This document shows, in pieces, positions 33,877 through 44,619 of a DNA stretch of 64,000 nt. Position 1 is the first letter of the stretch, and every line of letters starts with the position of its first letter. The stretch covers positions 4,934,394 to 4,998,393 of the forward strand of contig CP036432.1 in NCBI GenBank assembly GCA_007753675.1, written 5' to 3'. The notes beneath the pieces are model-generated. The model saw nothing but the letters and a program-made list of their open reading frames with translations, was not told the DNA's origin and ran no database searches. The position numbers were made by a program, and so were the translations under genes. This DNA comes from Stieleria magnilauensis. Lineage in GTDB: Bacteria > Planctomycetota > Planctomycetia > Pirellulales > Pirellulaceae.

Positions 33877-34482
33877 CTACTGTTGGCTGATCAGGCGTCT
33901 CAGTTTGGGCAACAGTTCACGCAGTGCCCGGGAGCGATGGCTGAGCGCCCGTTTGACGGTCAGGTCCAGTTCCGCGAACGTCTTGTGATACTCGAGGATT
34001 TCGAACAGCGGGTCATAGCCGAAGCCGCCACTTCCCGACGGTTCGGTTCGGATCACTCCGCCACAGACGCCGCCGGTGGTGATCCGCACGTTGCCGTCGG
34101 GATCGGACAAACAGACTTCACAGTGGTAGCGTGCGGTCCGTTTTTCCATCGGGACGTCCGCCAATTCACTTAGCAGTTTTGCGTTATTGGCTTCATCGTC
34201 GCCGTGTCGTCCGGCGTACCTTGCCGAGTAGACGCCGGGGGCACCGCCGAGCGCGTCGACGGCCAGACCGCTGTCTTCGGCCAACACCCAACGGCCAAGA
34301 TGTTTGGCCTGTTCGGTCGCTTTGAGGGCCGCGTTTTCAGAAAACGTTTCACCGGTTTCTTCGACGTCGATCGAATCCGGGATCTCGGCGAGCGAATGCA
34401 AACTGTAGTGTTCTGCCGGCAGCATCAACCGCAACTCGATCAGCTTCTTGGCGTTGTTGGTCCCCAGGACAAGATCGAACAT
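33877..34482 (-). CDS. rdgB: XTP/dITP diphosphatase (RdgB/HAM1)
   Basis: 201 residues. LVLGTNNAKKLIEL carries the TNNxxK nucleotide-binding motif, followed by ETFSENAALKA, LAEDSGLAVDALGGAPGVYSAR and GFGYDPLF, all hallmarks of the Ham1 family. It removes non-canonical purine triphosphates such as XTP and dITP from the nucleotide pool. ATG 34482 gives the usual N-terminus. It lies downstream of mtdB on the same strand, separated by a repeat-bearing gap. Confidence 0.95.
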   Translation of the reverse strand: MFDLVLGTNNAKKLIELRLMLPAEHYSLHSLAEIPDSIDVEETGETFSENAALKATEQAKHLGRWVLAEDSGLAVDALGGAPGVYSARYAGRHGDDEANNAKLLSELADVPMEKRTARYHCEVCLSDPDGNVRITTGGVCGGVIRTEPSGSGGFGYDPLFEILEYHKTFAELDLTVKRALSHRSRALRELLPKLRRLISQQ

Positions 34483-34502
34483 CAGCAAACCCTACAACAA
34501 AA

Positions 34503-34525
34503 GTGGCGTAAGCTTCCAGCTTGCG
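34503..34525. repeat. dispersed GTGGCGTAAGCTTCC element, copy 1
   Basis: This 23-bp element can fold as a hairpin (CGTAAGCT / AGCTTGCG arms around TCC). Identical copies occur at 54776-54798 and 62985-63007. Confidence 0.7.
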
Positions 34526-34596
34526 ATTCCGAGAAGCCCCAGCTTCCAGCCAGTGCATTCATGCGACGCAAGCGTCCTGCCTCCTCCACGGAAAGA

Positions 34597-35484
34597 CTAT
34601 TGTTTTTCGACGGCTTTGGCGAGCGCGTAGATTTCGTCGGCATTGAGCACTTTGTCGTTCGATTCGAACAACGATTGAATCGCCGCGCGGTGCGTCTTCA
34701 TCTTCAATCCGCCGACGCCGATCGCGCCATAGCCGACCGCGTCGGAGTCTTCGCTGATCGGTTTGGCTTTGTCCATCACCGCAATGCCACCCAATCCCGC
34801 CGGGGGCACGGCGTTGAGGTCGATGGCGACCGCCAAGTCTTTCGCTGCGATCAGATCGGATTTTTCGGCCAGTTGGATGCCGGCGGCCCCACAGGCGATC
34901 ACGATGTTGGCGGGGGCAAGAATGCTGCCGACTTGATCGGGAGACCCAGATTCGGCGGCCGACAATCGATCCGCAATGTTCTCGCCGGCGTCATGGGCGA
35001 CTCGGTCGCAAGCCTCTTGGGCGCGCGCCAACGACCGGCTGGTCAGCGTGACCGATGCGCCGTCGCTGGCCAGCAAGCGTGCGACCCGTTGGCCGACCGG
35101 TCCGGTGCCACCGAGGACCACGGCATGTGCTCCGGCGAGTTCCAGGTGTCGTGCGGCGGCGACGACGGCGGCCGCGGCGGTCGTGTTGCAACCGTTGGCG
35201 TCCATCATCACTGAGACGCGAACGGGTCCGAAGAACGCATCCGTCACGCATTGAAGCAGCGTTTCGGCGAGCGTGACATCGCTGCCACCGAGAAAGATGG
35301 CGGTGTTTTTGAGATCGTCGCCGCCGCGGGTGAACATCGCACCGTGGACGAGCGGTTCGATCGATGTCGCTTGGACGCCCGCATACGGAACCAGATGGTC
35401 GACGCCGGAATCGACGGCGACGACGGCATCAAACGAGCTGGCTTGGGGATCACAATCGAATTGAAACAGAATGCGTTTCGTCAT
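34597..35484 (-). CDS. mtdB: NAD(P)-dependent methylene-tetrahydromethanopterin dehydrogenase (MtdB-like)
   Basis: 295 residues. The pattern KRILFQFDCDPQASSFDAVV and YAGVQATSIEPLVHGAMFTR matches MtdA/MtdB, and VVLGGTGPVGQRVA is the Rossmann cofactor loop. MtdB oxidises methylene-H4MPT to methenyl-H4MPT in formaldehyde oxidation. The neighbouring fae gene, which makes methylene-H4MPT, supports this reading. The MtdA variant, which also uses tetrahydrofolate, cannot be excluded by eye. Confidence 0.9.
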   Translation of the reverse strand: MTKRILFQFDCDPQASSFDAVVAVDSGVDHLVPYAGVQATSIEPLVHGAMFTRGGDDLKNTAIFLGGSDVTLAETLLQCVTDAFFGPVRVSVMMDANGCNTTAAAAVVAAARHLELAGAHAVVLGGTGPVGQRVARLLASDGASVTLTSRSLARAQEACDRVAHDAGENIADRLSAAESGSPDQVGSILAPANIVIACGAAGIQLAEKSDLIAAKDLAVAIDLNAVPPAGLGGIAVMDKAKPISEDSDAVGYGAIGVGGLKMKTHRAAIQSLFESNDKVLNADEIYALAKAVEKQ

Positions 35485-35710
35485 GCGTTGCCCGGAGGTT
35501 AGGGGGCGGGTTTCAGAGGTCGCGTTGATCGACCAATCATGGACCGACCACTTGGAATCGCAGTCATTTGCCGGCGGTCGAGCGAACCGAACACCGCCTG
35601 ATCAGCAGGCGATGTTCTGGATCACCGATAAAGAAGTCACCCTCCTTGGCAGGAGGGTCGAGCGAAGCGACGGGAGGTGGAACGGGCGAATCGCCAGTTT
35701 CGCGTCGTGC

Positions 35711-36211
35711 TTAGAAGTTGCCCTTGAACGGGTGCGCCGCGGAATCCTTTTGCGCGATCATTTCTTGGGCCGTCGGTTTGCCGCCCATCGCGTTGGCCAG
35801 CGATTGCTTGACCGCTTCGTAATTGAAGTTGTAGATCTTTTCGTCATCGTCGGCTTCGGGGTGAATGAACACACCGCAGACACAGACCAAGTCTTCGGCC
35901 TGATCGGCGGGGATGACGCCTTCGGCAACCGAGTCGGCGACGGCTTTGGCGACGGCCGCTTGGGCAGGGCCGAACATTTGCACGACCTGCTTGAAACCCT
36001 TCAAAGTGACCTTGGTGATCATCACAGTCGACGGTTTGACGGCCACGTTGGGCGCCAGAACGGCCAACAAGTTCGTGTGACCTTCGCTTTGCGTGGACAG
36101 GGCGTTGGCGAATGCGGTGCCGACCGGACCGTCTTTGCTGCCGATCATCAAATCGATGTGTGCGACTTCGTTGCCATCGCCCACCAGGGCCTCACCAATG
36201 TAAAACTTCAT
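35711..36211 (-). CDS. fae: formaldehyde-activating enzyme (Fae)
   Basis: 166 residues starting MKFYIGEALVGDGNEVAHID, which includes the catalytic histidine (about position 18). VGTAFANALSTQSEGHTNLL and MFGPAQAAVAKAVADSV are conserved Fae stretches. It condenses formaldehyde with tetrahydromethanopterin to give methylene-H4MPT, the substrate of MtdB encoded next door. The open frame runs far upstream, but the known N-terminus fixes the start at ATG 36211. It is divergent from the ATP-grasp gene across about 137 bp. Confidence 0.95.
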   Translation of the reverse strand: MKFYIGEALVGDGNEVAHIDLMIGSKDGPVGTAFANALSTQSEGHTNLLAVLAPNVAVKPSTVMITKVTLKGFKQVVQMFGPAQAAVAKAVADSVAEGVIPADQAEDLVCVCGVFIHPEADDDEKIYNFNYEAVKQSLANAMGGKPTAQEMIAQKDSAAHPFKGNF

Positions 36212-36348
36212 TTCAGTGACCTGTTCAAAAGAAAGTTTGGTTCGAAGACCGGTGGGGAAACACATGTCCGTTGCCCCGCATGACGCTCCGGCAATCGGAC
36301 CGCTGAGCGCCTGGGGTGGGTCTGGAGTCGGGGAAAAGCTAACAAACC

Positions 36349-37521
36349 ATGACGCCGATGCAAACACCCGGTCAAATTCAAAATTCCCAGTCGCCCCGGA
36401 CGGCCGATTTTGATCGATCCCGGCGTGGTCCCGTCGTGCTGGTCGGCGCTTCGGTCCGGGCAGCGGCGGAATCGGCACGAATCGCCGGTTTTTCGCCGAT
36501 CGCCGTCGATCATTACGGCGACCGTGAGACGCTGGCGGCGGCCCGACGCTGGTATCAGCTGGACGATTTCCTGGATTCCCGGGATTCGCGGCCGCTCGAT
36601 CGCATCGTCCCCGAACGGGCACCGATTGCGCTCGTGGGCGGGCTTGAGCGAGGCTACGGCTGGATCGGTCCAACTCAGCGGTCGTTCTGGGGCGTTTCTC
36701 CCGAGCAGTTCTTGACCTGTGACCGCCCCGAGTTTCTGAGGGACTTGGCCGCCCGCGCGGCCGTGCGGTTGCCGGAGACACGCTGTGCGGGCGCGGCGTC
36801 CCCGGGTTGGCTGGTCAAGCGTCGCGGCAGTTCCGGCGGCCTGGGTGTGTCCTACGGCGAGGGCGTGGGAGAGATTCCCGCCGGGGCGATCTTGCAGCGG
36901 CCCGTTCGCGGCCGCGTCTGCGGGGCAAGCTTTTTCGGCTTGGGAGACCGGGCGAAGTTGCTGGGCGTGTGCCGGCTATTGAAAAAACGAATCGGGCCGT
37001 ATCCGTTCGTGTTCGCCGGGGCGCTCGGTCCGATCCCCTTGAACGTCGCGCTGGTGAACGCGCTCGGTCGACTCGGCGACGCCTTCTGTTGCCTTTCGCC
37101 GCTCGTCGGTCCTTTCAACATCGACGTGGTGCTGCGACACGACACGGTCACGCTGTTGGAGGTCAACCCGCGTTGGAGTGCTTCGATGGAATTGGTCGAG
37201 CGGGCGTGGGGCGCGACGTTGAATGAGCCCTGTTCGATGTTTGACGGATCGGCGGATTGGATTCGTCGTGTGGAACAGATCGCGCTGGATCACGCCGGCG
37301 TTTTTCCGTCGGACCACACGTTTCTCAAACGCGTGCTGTTTGCGCGAACCGATCGCCGTGTGGATGCCACCGACTTTGACCGGCAGCCGAGCGACGACCG
37401 CTGGGTTTGGAAAGACGTTCCCCGCCGGCCGACCGATGTCCGGCGTCACGAGCCGCTGGCGACCTTGATCGCGCCCCTGGAACGCATGTCGCTTCAACAA
37501 GCGTTTCGCGTTATGGTTTGA
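36349..37521 (+). CDS. ATP-grasp protein of the tetrahydromethanopterin region
   Basis: 390 residues. The N-terminal part has a Rossmann-like start (VVLVGASVRAAAESARIAGF); the middle has SPGWLVKRRGSSGGLGVSY, an ATP-binding loop; and LLEVNPRWSASMELVERA is the metal-binding end of an ATP-grasp fold. ATP-grasp proteins of this type commonly sit in H4MPT gene clusters and are suspected in cofactor synthesis, adding an acid such as glutamate or forming another amide bond. It is divergent from fae and two bases ahead of the PIG-L gene, so they probably form an operon. Confidence 0.8.
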   Translation: MTPMQTPGQIQNSQSPRTADFDRSRRGPVVLVGASVRAAAESARIAGFSPIAVDHYGDRETLAAARRWYQLDDFLDSRDSRPLDRIVPERAPIALVGGLERGYGWIGPTQRSFWGVSPEQFLTCDRPEFLRDLAARAAVRLPETRCAGAASPGWLVKRRGSSGGLGVSYGEGVGEIPAGAILQRPVRGRVCGASFFGLGDRAKLLGVCRLLKKRIGPYPFVFAGALGPIPLNVALVNALGRLGDAFCCLSPLVGPFNIDVVLRHDTVTLLEVNPRWSASMELVERAWGATLNEPCSMFDGSADWIRRVEQIALDHAGVFPSDHTFLKRVLFARTDRRVDATDFDRQPSDDRWVWKDVPRRPTDVRRHEPLATLIAPLERMSLQQAFRVMV

Positions 37522-37523
37522 TC

Positions 37524-38264
37524 ATGAAAGAACCGCAGACCGGCACCAGCCCCGAACCGTTGGATGTGATAGCCGTCGGATCACATCCCGACGACGTCGA
37601 AGTCGCGTGTGGTGGGACGTTGGCCAAGCTTGCCGCGGCGGGGCATCGGGTCGGGATCGTCGATTTGACCGATGGAGAGCCGACGCCGTACAGCGACGGT
37701 CCGGAGGCGCGGATGAAGGAAGCCGAGGCGGCAGCAAACGTACTGGGCGCGGTCGTGCGGATTCAACTGGACCTTCCCAATCGTCGTCTGTTGGATTGCT
37801 TCGAGCATCGGGTCGCATTGGCGAAAGTCTTTCGTCGCTATCGGCCTCGCATCGTGATCGGTTTTGGCGACAAGACGCCGATGGCATCGCCGGATCATTT
37901 CCAAACGATGCTGATCACCGATGCCGCCGTCTTTTACAGTCGGCTGACCAAATGGGAGGAGCACTTTGACGGGTTGCCGGTTCATCAGATCGAACGCCAG
38001 CTTTACTTTCGGCTTGCGATTGAGCCGATGACGTTGGCGGGAAATCCGTTTCACATTCTGGTCGACATCGGCGAGACGCTGGAACAGAAGATCGCATCGA
38101 TGCAGTGTTACCACAGTCAATTCGCGCACAAGCACGCGATGGACGAGCGGATTCGCGCTGCGGCGGTGATGACCGGTTCGATCGCCGGCATCGCGGCCGC
38201 GGAAGCCTTCGCCGCGGCGCGGCCGTTTGCGGCCAAGGATCTGATGAGTGCCGTGGGGCTGTAG
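37524..38264 (+). CDS. PIG-L/LmbE-family N-deacetylase (BshB1-like)
   Basis: 246 residues. DVIAVGSHPDDVEVACGGTL carries the zinc-binding HPDD motif, and HRVGIVDLTDGEPTPYSDGP and the QLDLPNR stretch match bacillithiol-type deacetylases such as BshB1. It likely removes an acetyl group from a GlcNAc conjugate. It starts two bases after the ATP-grasp stop. Whether it acts in thiol synthesis or in a cofactor pathway cannot be decided from sequence alone. Confidence 0.88.
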   Translation: MKEPQTGTSPEPLDVIAVGSHPDDVEVACGGTLAKLAAAGHRVGIVDLTDGEPTPYSDGPEARMKEAEAAANVLGAVVRIQLDLPNRRLLDCFEHRVALAKVFRRYRPRIVIGFGDKTPMASPDHFQTMLITDAAVFYSRLTKWEEHFDGLPVHQIERQLYFRLAIEPMTLAGNPFHILVDIGETLEQKIASMQCYHSQFAHKHAMDERIRAAAVMTGSIAGIAAAEAFAAARPFAAKDLMSAVGL

Positions 38265-38273
38265 CGGTCGGTG

Positions 38274-38686
38274 TCGCTGCGGAGCAGCGAGCGGAAATCG
38301 CCTGAAGGCTAGACATCAACGTGCGCTGGTGTCCAGGCTTTAGCCGCCCATTTCGCTGCGGAGCAGCGAGCGGGAGTCGGCTGAAGGCTAGACACCAACA
38401 CGCGCTGGTGTGCAGGCTTTAGCCGCCCATTTCGCTGCGGAGCAGCGAGTGGGAGTCGCCTGAAGGCTAGACACCAACACGCGCTGGTGTCCAGGCTTTA
38501 GCCGCCCATTTCGCTGCGGAGCAGCGAGTGGGAGTCGCCTGAAGGCTAGACACCAACACGCGCTGGTGTGCAGGCTTTAGCCGCCCATTTCGCTGCGGAG
38601 CAGCGAGCAGGAGTCGCCTGAAGGCTAGACATCAACGTGCGCTGGTGTCCAGGCTTTAGCCGCCCATTTCGCTGCGGAGCAGCGAA
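38274..38686. repeat. 79-bp-period tandem array, five full units plus a partial
   Basis: The anchor TCGCTGCGGAGCAGCGA occurs six times, at 38274, 38353, 38432, 38511, 38590 and 38669, each exactly 79 bp apart. Each unit contains that palindrome and a second inverted pair (CTGAAGGCTAGACACCA against TGGTGTCCAGGCTTTAG), so every unit can fold into two hairpins. Units differ by a few substitutions. No spacer-like variation is present and no gene is supported inside. Confidence 0.92.
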
Positions 38687-38711
38687 ACGGAGATCATCAG
38701 AAAACGGTCGA

Positions 38712-40103
<1,392 letters not shown>

Positions 40104-40328
40104 GAGCTTGCGTTGTAAAAGGGAGGCTTGCGGAGATTTGCCGAAAGGAGGCTGACCAAAACTTGCAGTGCACTACCATAGGCGGCCGAGGATTCTTGGT
40201 AAATCACGGGGTTGTCCTCAAGCGGCCGGCGGGGACAATTCGGGCGTGACCGATTTCACCCAAGCCCGCCGCCGACGCGACGGGGCGATGGCCCGACGCG
40301 ACGTTCCCCCTCCTGGCGTTCCTGACCC

Positions 40329-41462
40329 TTGCCTAAAAAACGCATCCGAAAATATGCCGGTCCGGTGCTCGCGATTGCGTTGTTCGCATTGGCGGTGCGG
40401 TTGCTGATTCGCGAAGCCCATCAAATCACGTGGGACGAATTTGTTCGTGGATTGACCGGTGTGCCTGCCAGCCAGATCGTGATCGCGGCGTTTTTGATCG
40501 CGCTCAACTACGGGTTGCTGATCGCCTATGACATTTTGGCGCTGCGCTATGTCGCACGCTCGCTGCCGCTGCGACGGATCGCCCTGGTCTCGATCTCCGG
40601 ATTCTCCCTCGGCAATAACCTGGGCACGCTGTTGGCGGCCGCGCCGATTCGGTTCCGGTTTTATTCCCAGTGGGGACTGCCAGCGGGCCAGATCGTCGCG
40701 TTGATCTCGGTGGTCGGGCTGACGTTCTGGAGCGGATGGTGGTTTCTCGGCGGGCTGGTGCTGATCTGGGTGCCCATCCAACTCCCCCCGGATGTGACGT
40801 TGCCGTTCGCGACGCAGACGTTGGGCGTCGTGCTGATCTCGCTGGCGATCCTTTATTCGCTGGTCTGCTTTTTGTGGCGAAAACCCTGGCCGATCGGCGA
40901 ACTCCATCTTCGTCCGCCGCGACCGGGATTGATGTTCGTCCAAGCGTCGGTGGCGGCGGTCGATTTGCTGATCTCAGCGACTGCGTTGTACCTGGTCTTG
41001 CCCGGTGATTCGGTGGTCCCGTTTGCTCAAGTGCTGGCCGCCTACTTGGTGGCGATCGGCGTCGCGATGATGACCCAGGTCCCAGGGGGATTGGGAGTGC
41101 TGGAAGTCATCTTGCTGACCTTGCTGAAAGGAACCGTCGGCGACACCGTGTTGGCGTCGGTGCTGATCTTCCGTGTGCTCTACTATTGGTTGCCGCTGTT
41201 GGCCGGCATGATCGCCCTGGTCGGTTACGAAATCTTCAGCGGAGCGGTGGCCGCCCGCGAGGCATCGGGAATCGTCATTGACCCGGAACGCAGCGTTGGC
41301 CCCGAACGCAGCGTCGAGGCGGGACGCAAATCAGTGGCCGGGGGCAAGAGTGATTCGCCAGGCAAGAGCGTTTCAGCAGAGGACGGTGATTCGGGGGGCC
41401 TCGGCGACCAGGAAATCCTGCTGCCCGAGTTTCAGGACGACAACAAGCCGGCCGACGGCTGA
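40329..41462 (+). CDS. UPF0104/lysylphosphatidylglycerol-synthase-TM-like protein
   Basis: 377 residues with about eight membrane helices and a hydrophilic tail of near-repeats (PERSVGPERSV..). The segments SISGFSLGNNLGTLLAAAPIRFRF and TQVPGGLGVLEVILLTLL are typical of the LPG_synthase_TM/UPF0104 family, which includes flippase halves of MprF. No catalytic synthase domain is attached, so a lipid-handling or flippase role is likely but unproven. The start is TTG 40329 (MPKKRIRKYAG), the only start that keeps the first basic helix. Confidence 0.8.
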   Translation: MPKKRIRKYAGPVLAIALFALAVRLLIREAHQITWDEFVRGLTGVPASQIVIAAFLIALNYGLLIAYDILALRYVARSLPLRRIALVSISGFSLGNNLGTLLAAAPIRFRFYSQWGLPAGQIVALISVVGLTFWSGWWFLGGLVLIWVPIQLPPDVTLPFATQTLGVVLISLAILYSLVCFLWRKPWPIGELHLRPPRPGLMFVQASVAAVDLLISATALYLVLPGDSVVPFAQVLAAYLVAIGVAMMTQVPGGLGVLEVILLTLLKGTVGDTVLASVLIFRVLYYWLPLLAGMIALVGYEIFSGAVAAREASGIVIDPERSVGPERSVEAGRKSVAGGKSDSPGKSVSAEDGDSGGLGDQEILLPEFQDDNKPADG

Positions 41463-41535
41463 GAGCTGATCGGCGATCCTAGTTGATCGGCTATACTGGA
41501 GGAGACGAATTCCCTTCCACCTCCCCCCGCCGGTC

Positions 41536-44500
41536 ATGACTCTTTCGATGACGTGTTCGTCTCCCGCTGGCTTGTTGTCCCCGCTGCGTCGGCTGACCCT
41601 ATGCGTGCTGGTCTGTGCCGCGAGCACGCTCGTCTGTGCCGCGGGCAGGCTCGTCGCGGCCGACGCCCAACCGATTGATTCGTCCGGTTCTGGTCAGGCC
41701 GACGTCCATCGCGTTGACTTCAATCGTGACGTGCGGCCGATTCTCGCCAAGCACTGTTTCACTTGCCACGGGCCGGATGAAGGCACGCGCGAGGCGGATC
41801 TACGGTTGGACACCCAAGCCGGTTCGCGGCAAGACCTGGGCGGCTACCAGGCGATCAAACCGGGTGCGGCGGAGGACAGCGAACTGATCCTGCGCGTGAC
41901 CAGTGACGACGAGGACCTGCGGATGCCGCCGGCGGACGGGCACCCGCCGCTCGGTGAAGCCGAGATCGCGACGCTCCGCCGGTGGATCGATTCGGGCGGC
42001 CAGTACGAAGTGCATTGGTCGTTTCAGCCGGCGGCCGAACCGTCGCTGCCGGCGGTTGAGAATCCCGGCTGGTGTCGCGGTCCGATCGATCGCTTCGTGC
42101 TTCACCGGATGGAACAGAACGGGTTGTCGCCGAGTGCCGAGGCCGATCCCGTCGCGCTGATTCGTCGCGTTTATTTGGACTTACTGGGGACCACCCCGAC
42201 GCCGGAGGAGGTCGACCGGTTTGTCGACAGCGACCGGCCTGATGCCTACGAAGCACTGGTCGATCGCCTACTGGCCTCACCGGAGTACGGCGAACGGTTT
42301 GCCCGATCTTGGTTGGACCTGGCCCGTTACAGCGACACCAATGGCTACGAAAAAGATCGCCCACGTACGATCTGGCCCTACCGTAACTGGGTGATCGATG
42401 CGCTCAATGCCGACAAGCCGTATGACGCGTTTTCGATCGAACAGTTGGCCGGTGACATGCTTGACGATGCCACCCGGTCGCAGCGTATCGCGACGGGATT
42501 TCATCGCAACACGATGCTCAATGAAGAGGGCGGCATCGACCCGCTGGAGTATCGGTTTTATGCCATGGTGGATCGTGTCGCCACGACCGGAACCGTTTGG
42601 ATGGGATTGACGACCGGATGCGCCCAGTGTCACACGCACAAATACGATCCGTTGACGCACACGGATTACTACGCGTTGATGGCGCTGATGGACAATGCCG
42701 ATGAACCGGAACTCAACGCGGATCCCCCGGCGGTGATCGAGCAACGTGAATCGATCCAGCGGCGGATCACGGCGACGGAACACGACATCGTCAAACGCGT
42801 GCTGTTGGCCGATGACGGCGACGCGACGCTTCAGGCCGCGTGGGCGAAGTGGCAAGCCGAGCGTCTGGAGCAGCTATCGGATTGGCAGACAGTCGCGCCG
42901 GATCAAATGGAATCGACGATGCCCACGCTGGCGGTCTTAGACGACGGATCGGTGCTAGCCTCGGGCGACGCAACCAAACGCGACGTGTATTCACTGACAA
43001 TGCCGGCCATCGATTCCGACAAACCGATCACGGCGATTCGCATCGAAGCGTTGTCGCACCCGATGCTGCCGGCCAAGGGGCCGGGGCTGGCCTTCTACGA
43101 AGGTCGACGCGGTGATTTCTTTCTCAGCGAACTGGAGATGTCCATCGGCGAAACCCCCGTGACACTCGCTGTCGGCACGACGTCGGTCCCGGGTGCAAAA
43201 CCGGGCAACGGCAAAACCTTTCCGGGCAATCTGTTTGACGGTGACGGATCGACCGGTTGGTCGATCCCCGGCGACGCCGGCCAAACGCACCGCTTGGTCA
43301 TCCCCCTGGATCCGCCGCTGCGGTTGGACCAAGCCTGGTCGCTGGAGATGCTCTTTGAGCGTCATTATGTTGCCGCACTGGGCCGCTTTCGCATCGACGT
43401 GACGACCGACGAGCATCCCCAAGCGATGCAGATCTCCAGCGACCTGCAACGTCAATGGCTTGCGTCCAAGACGTCGGGCCAGGTCTCACCGAAATTAAAA
43501 CAGGACTTGGCCCTGGAGTTCTTGCGGGGGGCCGACGAGATGGCCGAGCATCGCAAGCCGATCGACCGTTTGCGAAATCAGATCCCCGATGATGTTCGCA
43601 CGTTGGTGATGCAGGAGCGGCCGGAGAGCAATCGACGCGTGACCCGGCGACGCCATCGCGGCGAGTACTTGCAGCCCAAGGAATCGGTCGACGCGGCGGT
43701 GCCGGAATTTTTTGCGACCGATCCCGAAGACGGCCCGCGCGATCGGCTGGAATTGGCGCAGTGGTTGGTCAGCGACGCGAACCCGTTGGTCGGACGCGTG
43801 ACGGCAAATCGGGCGTGGCGTGAATTCTTCGGCACCGGCATCGTGCGGACCGCCGGCGATTTTGGCACGCAAAGCGAGTCGCCCTCGCACCCCGAGTTGC
43901 TCGACTACCTGGACGTCCGACTGCGCGACACGTCGGTCGACGGGATCGGTTGGTCGATCAAACGGCTGCACCGAGAAATCGTGCTCTCGGCGACCTACCG
44001 CCAATCGATCGGAACGCCCCCATCGGCGGATCCCGACAACCGGTTGCTGTCGGTGTTTCCCTATCGCCGGTACGACGCCGAACGGATTCGAGACGCGTTC
44101 CTTTCCGGTTCGGGGTTGCTGTCTCGACAGATCGGCGGCCCGAGCGTTTATCCGCCCCAGCCCGAGTCGGTCGTACAAATGGCCTATGGAAACACGGCGT
44201 GGCCGACATCGACTGGGGCCGACCGCTACCGACGATCGCTGTACACCTACAGCAAACGCACCGCTCCGTTTGCCGCGTACACAACGTTCGATGCCCCGTC
44301 GGGCGAATTGTGCATCGCCCGGCGCGATCGCAGCACGACGCCGCTGCAAGCGTTGACGCTGCTCAACGATCAGATGTACTTGGAAATCGCCGAGGGGTTT
44401 GCCGACGCTGCGGTTCGCGATGCGAAACAGTCCGGTAGCGACGCCAAGCCGCGTGACATCGCCCGACACCTGTTCCGCCGTGTGCTGGTCCGCCAGCCCC

Positions 44501-44619
44501 GTGAAGGCGAACTGGACGCGATCCTAGCGTTTTACCGAAGCCAATCCGAGCACGAGCGACCTTGGATGCTGGTCGCCCGGGCGCTGATGAACACCGACGA
44601 AGCCATCACGACACCATGA
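41536..44619 (+). CDS. PSD1 protein: planctomycete cytochrome C (PSCyt1), DUF1549, DUF1553
   Basis: 1027 residues with a signal peptide. The domains are in the usual order: PSCyt1 with haem site CFTCHGP near residue 72; DUF1549 (YLDLLGTTPTPEEVDRFV and SWLDLARYSDTNGYEKDRPR), with a second CAQCH near 362; and a C-terminal DUF1553 (WLVSDANPLVGRVTANRAWR, RRDRSTTPLQALTLLND). The middle contains a sugar-binding-like insert. These very abundant planctomycete proteins are exported and probably act on polysaccharides with electron transfer, but no reaction is proven. Its stop overlaps the DUF1501 start (ATGA). Confidence 0.93.
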   Translation: MTLSMTCSSPAGLLSPLRRLTLCVLVCAASTLVCAAGRLVAADAQPIDSSGSGQADVHRVDFNRDVRPILAKHCFTCHGPDEGTREADLRLDTQAGSRQDLGGYQAIKPGAAEDSELILRVTSDDEDLRMPPADGHPPLGEAEIATLRRWIDSGGQYEVHWSFQPAAEPSLPAVENPGWCRGPIDRFVLHRMEQNGLSPSAEADPVALIRRVYLDLLGTTPTPEEVDRFVDSDRPDAYEALVDRLLASPEYGERFARSWLDLARYSDTNGYEKDRPRTIWPYRNWVIDALNADKPYDAFSIEQLAGDMLDDATRSQRIATGFHRNTMLNEEGGIDPLEYRFYAMVDRVATTGTVWMGLTTGCAQCHTHKYDPLTHTDYYALMALMDNADEPELNADPPAVIEQRESIQRRITATEHDIVKRVLLADDGDATLQAAWAKWQAERLEQLSDWQTVAPDQMESTMPTLAVLDDGSVLASGDATKRDVYSLTMPAIDSDKPITAIRIEALSHPMLPAKGPGLAFYEGRRGDFFLSELEMSIGETPVTLAVGTTSVPGAKPGNGKTFPGNLFDGDGSTGWSIPGDAGQTHRLVIPLDPPLRLDQAWSLEMLFERHYVAALGRFRIDVTTDEHPQAMQISSDLQRQWLASKTSGQVSPKLKQDLALEFLRGADEMAEHRKPIDRLRNQIPDDVRTLVMQERPESNRRVTRRRHRGEYLQPKESVDAAVPEFFATDPEDGPRDRLELAQWLVSDANPLVGRVTANRAWREFFGTGIVRTAGDFGTQSESPSHPELLDYLDVRLRDTSVDGIGWSIKRLHREIVLSATYRQSIGTPPSADPDNRLLSVFPYRRYDAERIRDAFLSGSGLLSRQIGGPSVYPPQPESVVQMAYGNTAWPTSTGADRYRRSLYTYSKRTAPFAAYTTFDAPSGELCIARRDRSTTPLQALTLLNDQMYLEIAEGFADAAVRDAKQSGSDAKPRDIARHLFRRVLVRQPREGELDAILAFYRSQSEHERPWMLVARALMNTDEAITTP

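Noticed and set aside
38274-38686. CRISPR array or integron attC array
   Set aside because: The whole 79-bp unit is conserved, with no variable spacers; there are no cas genes, integrase or cassette genes nearby.
43495-44469. 324-aa minus-strand frame
   Set aside because: Lies within the PSD1 gene; no domain or start signal.
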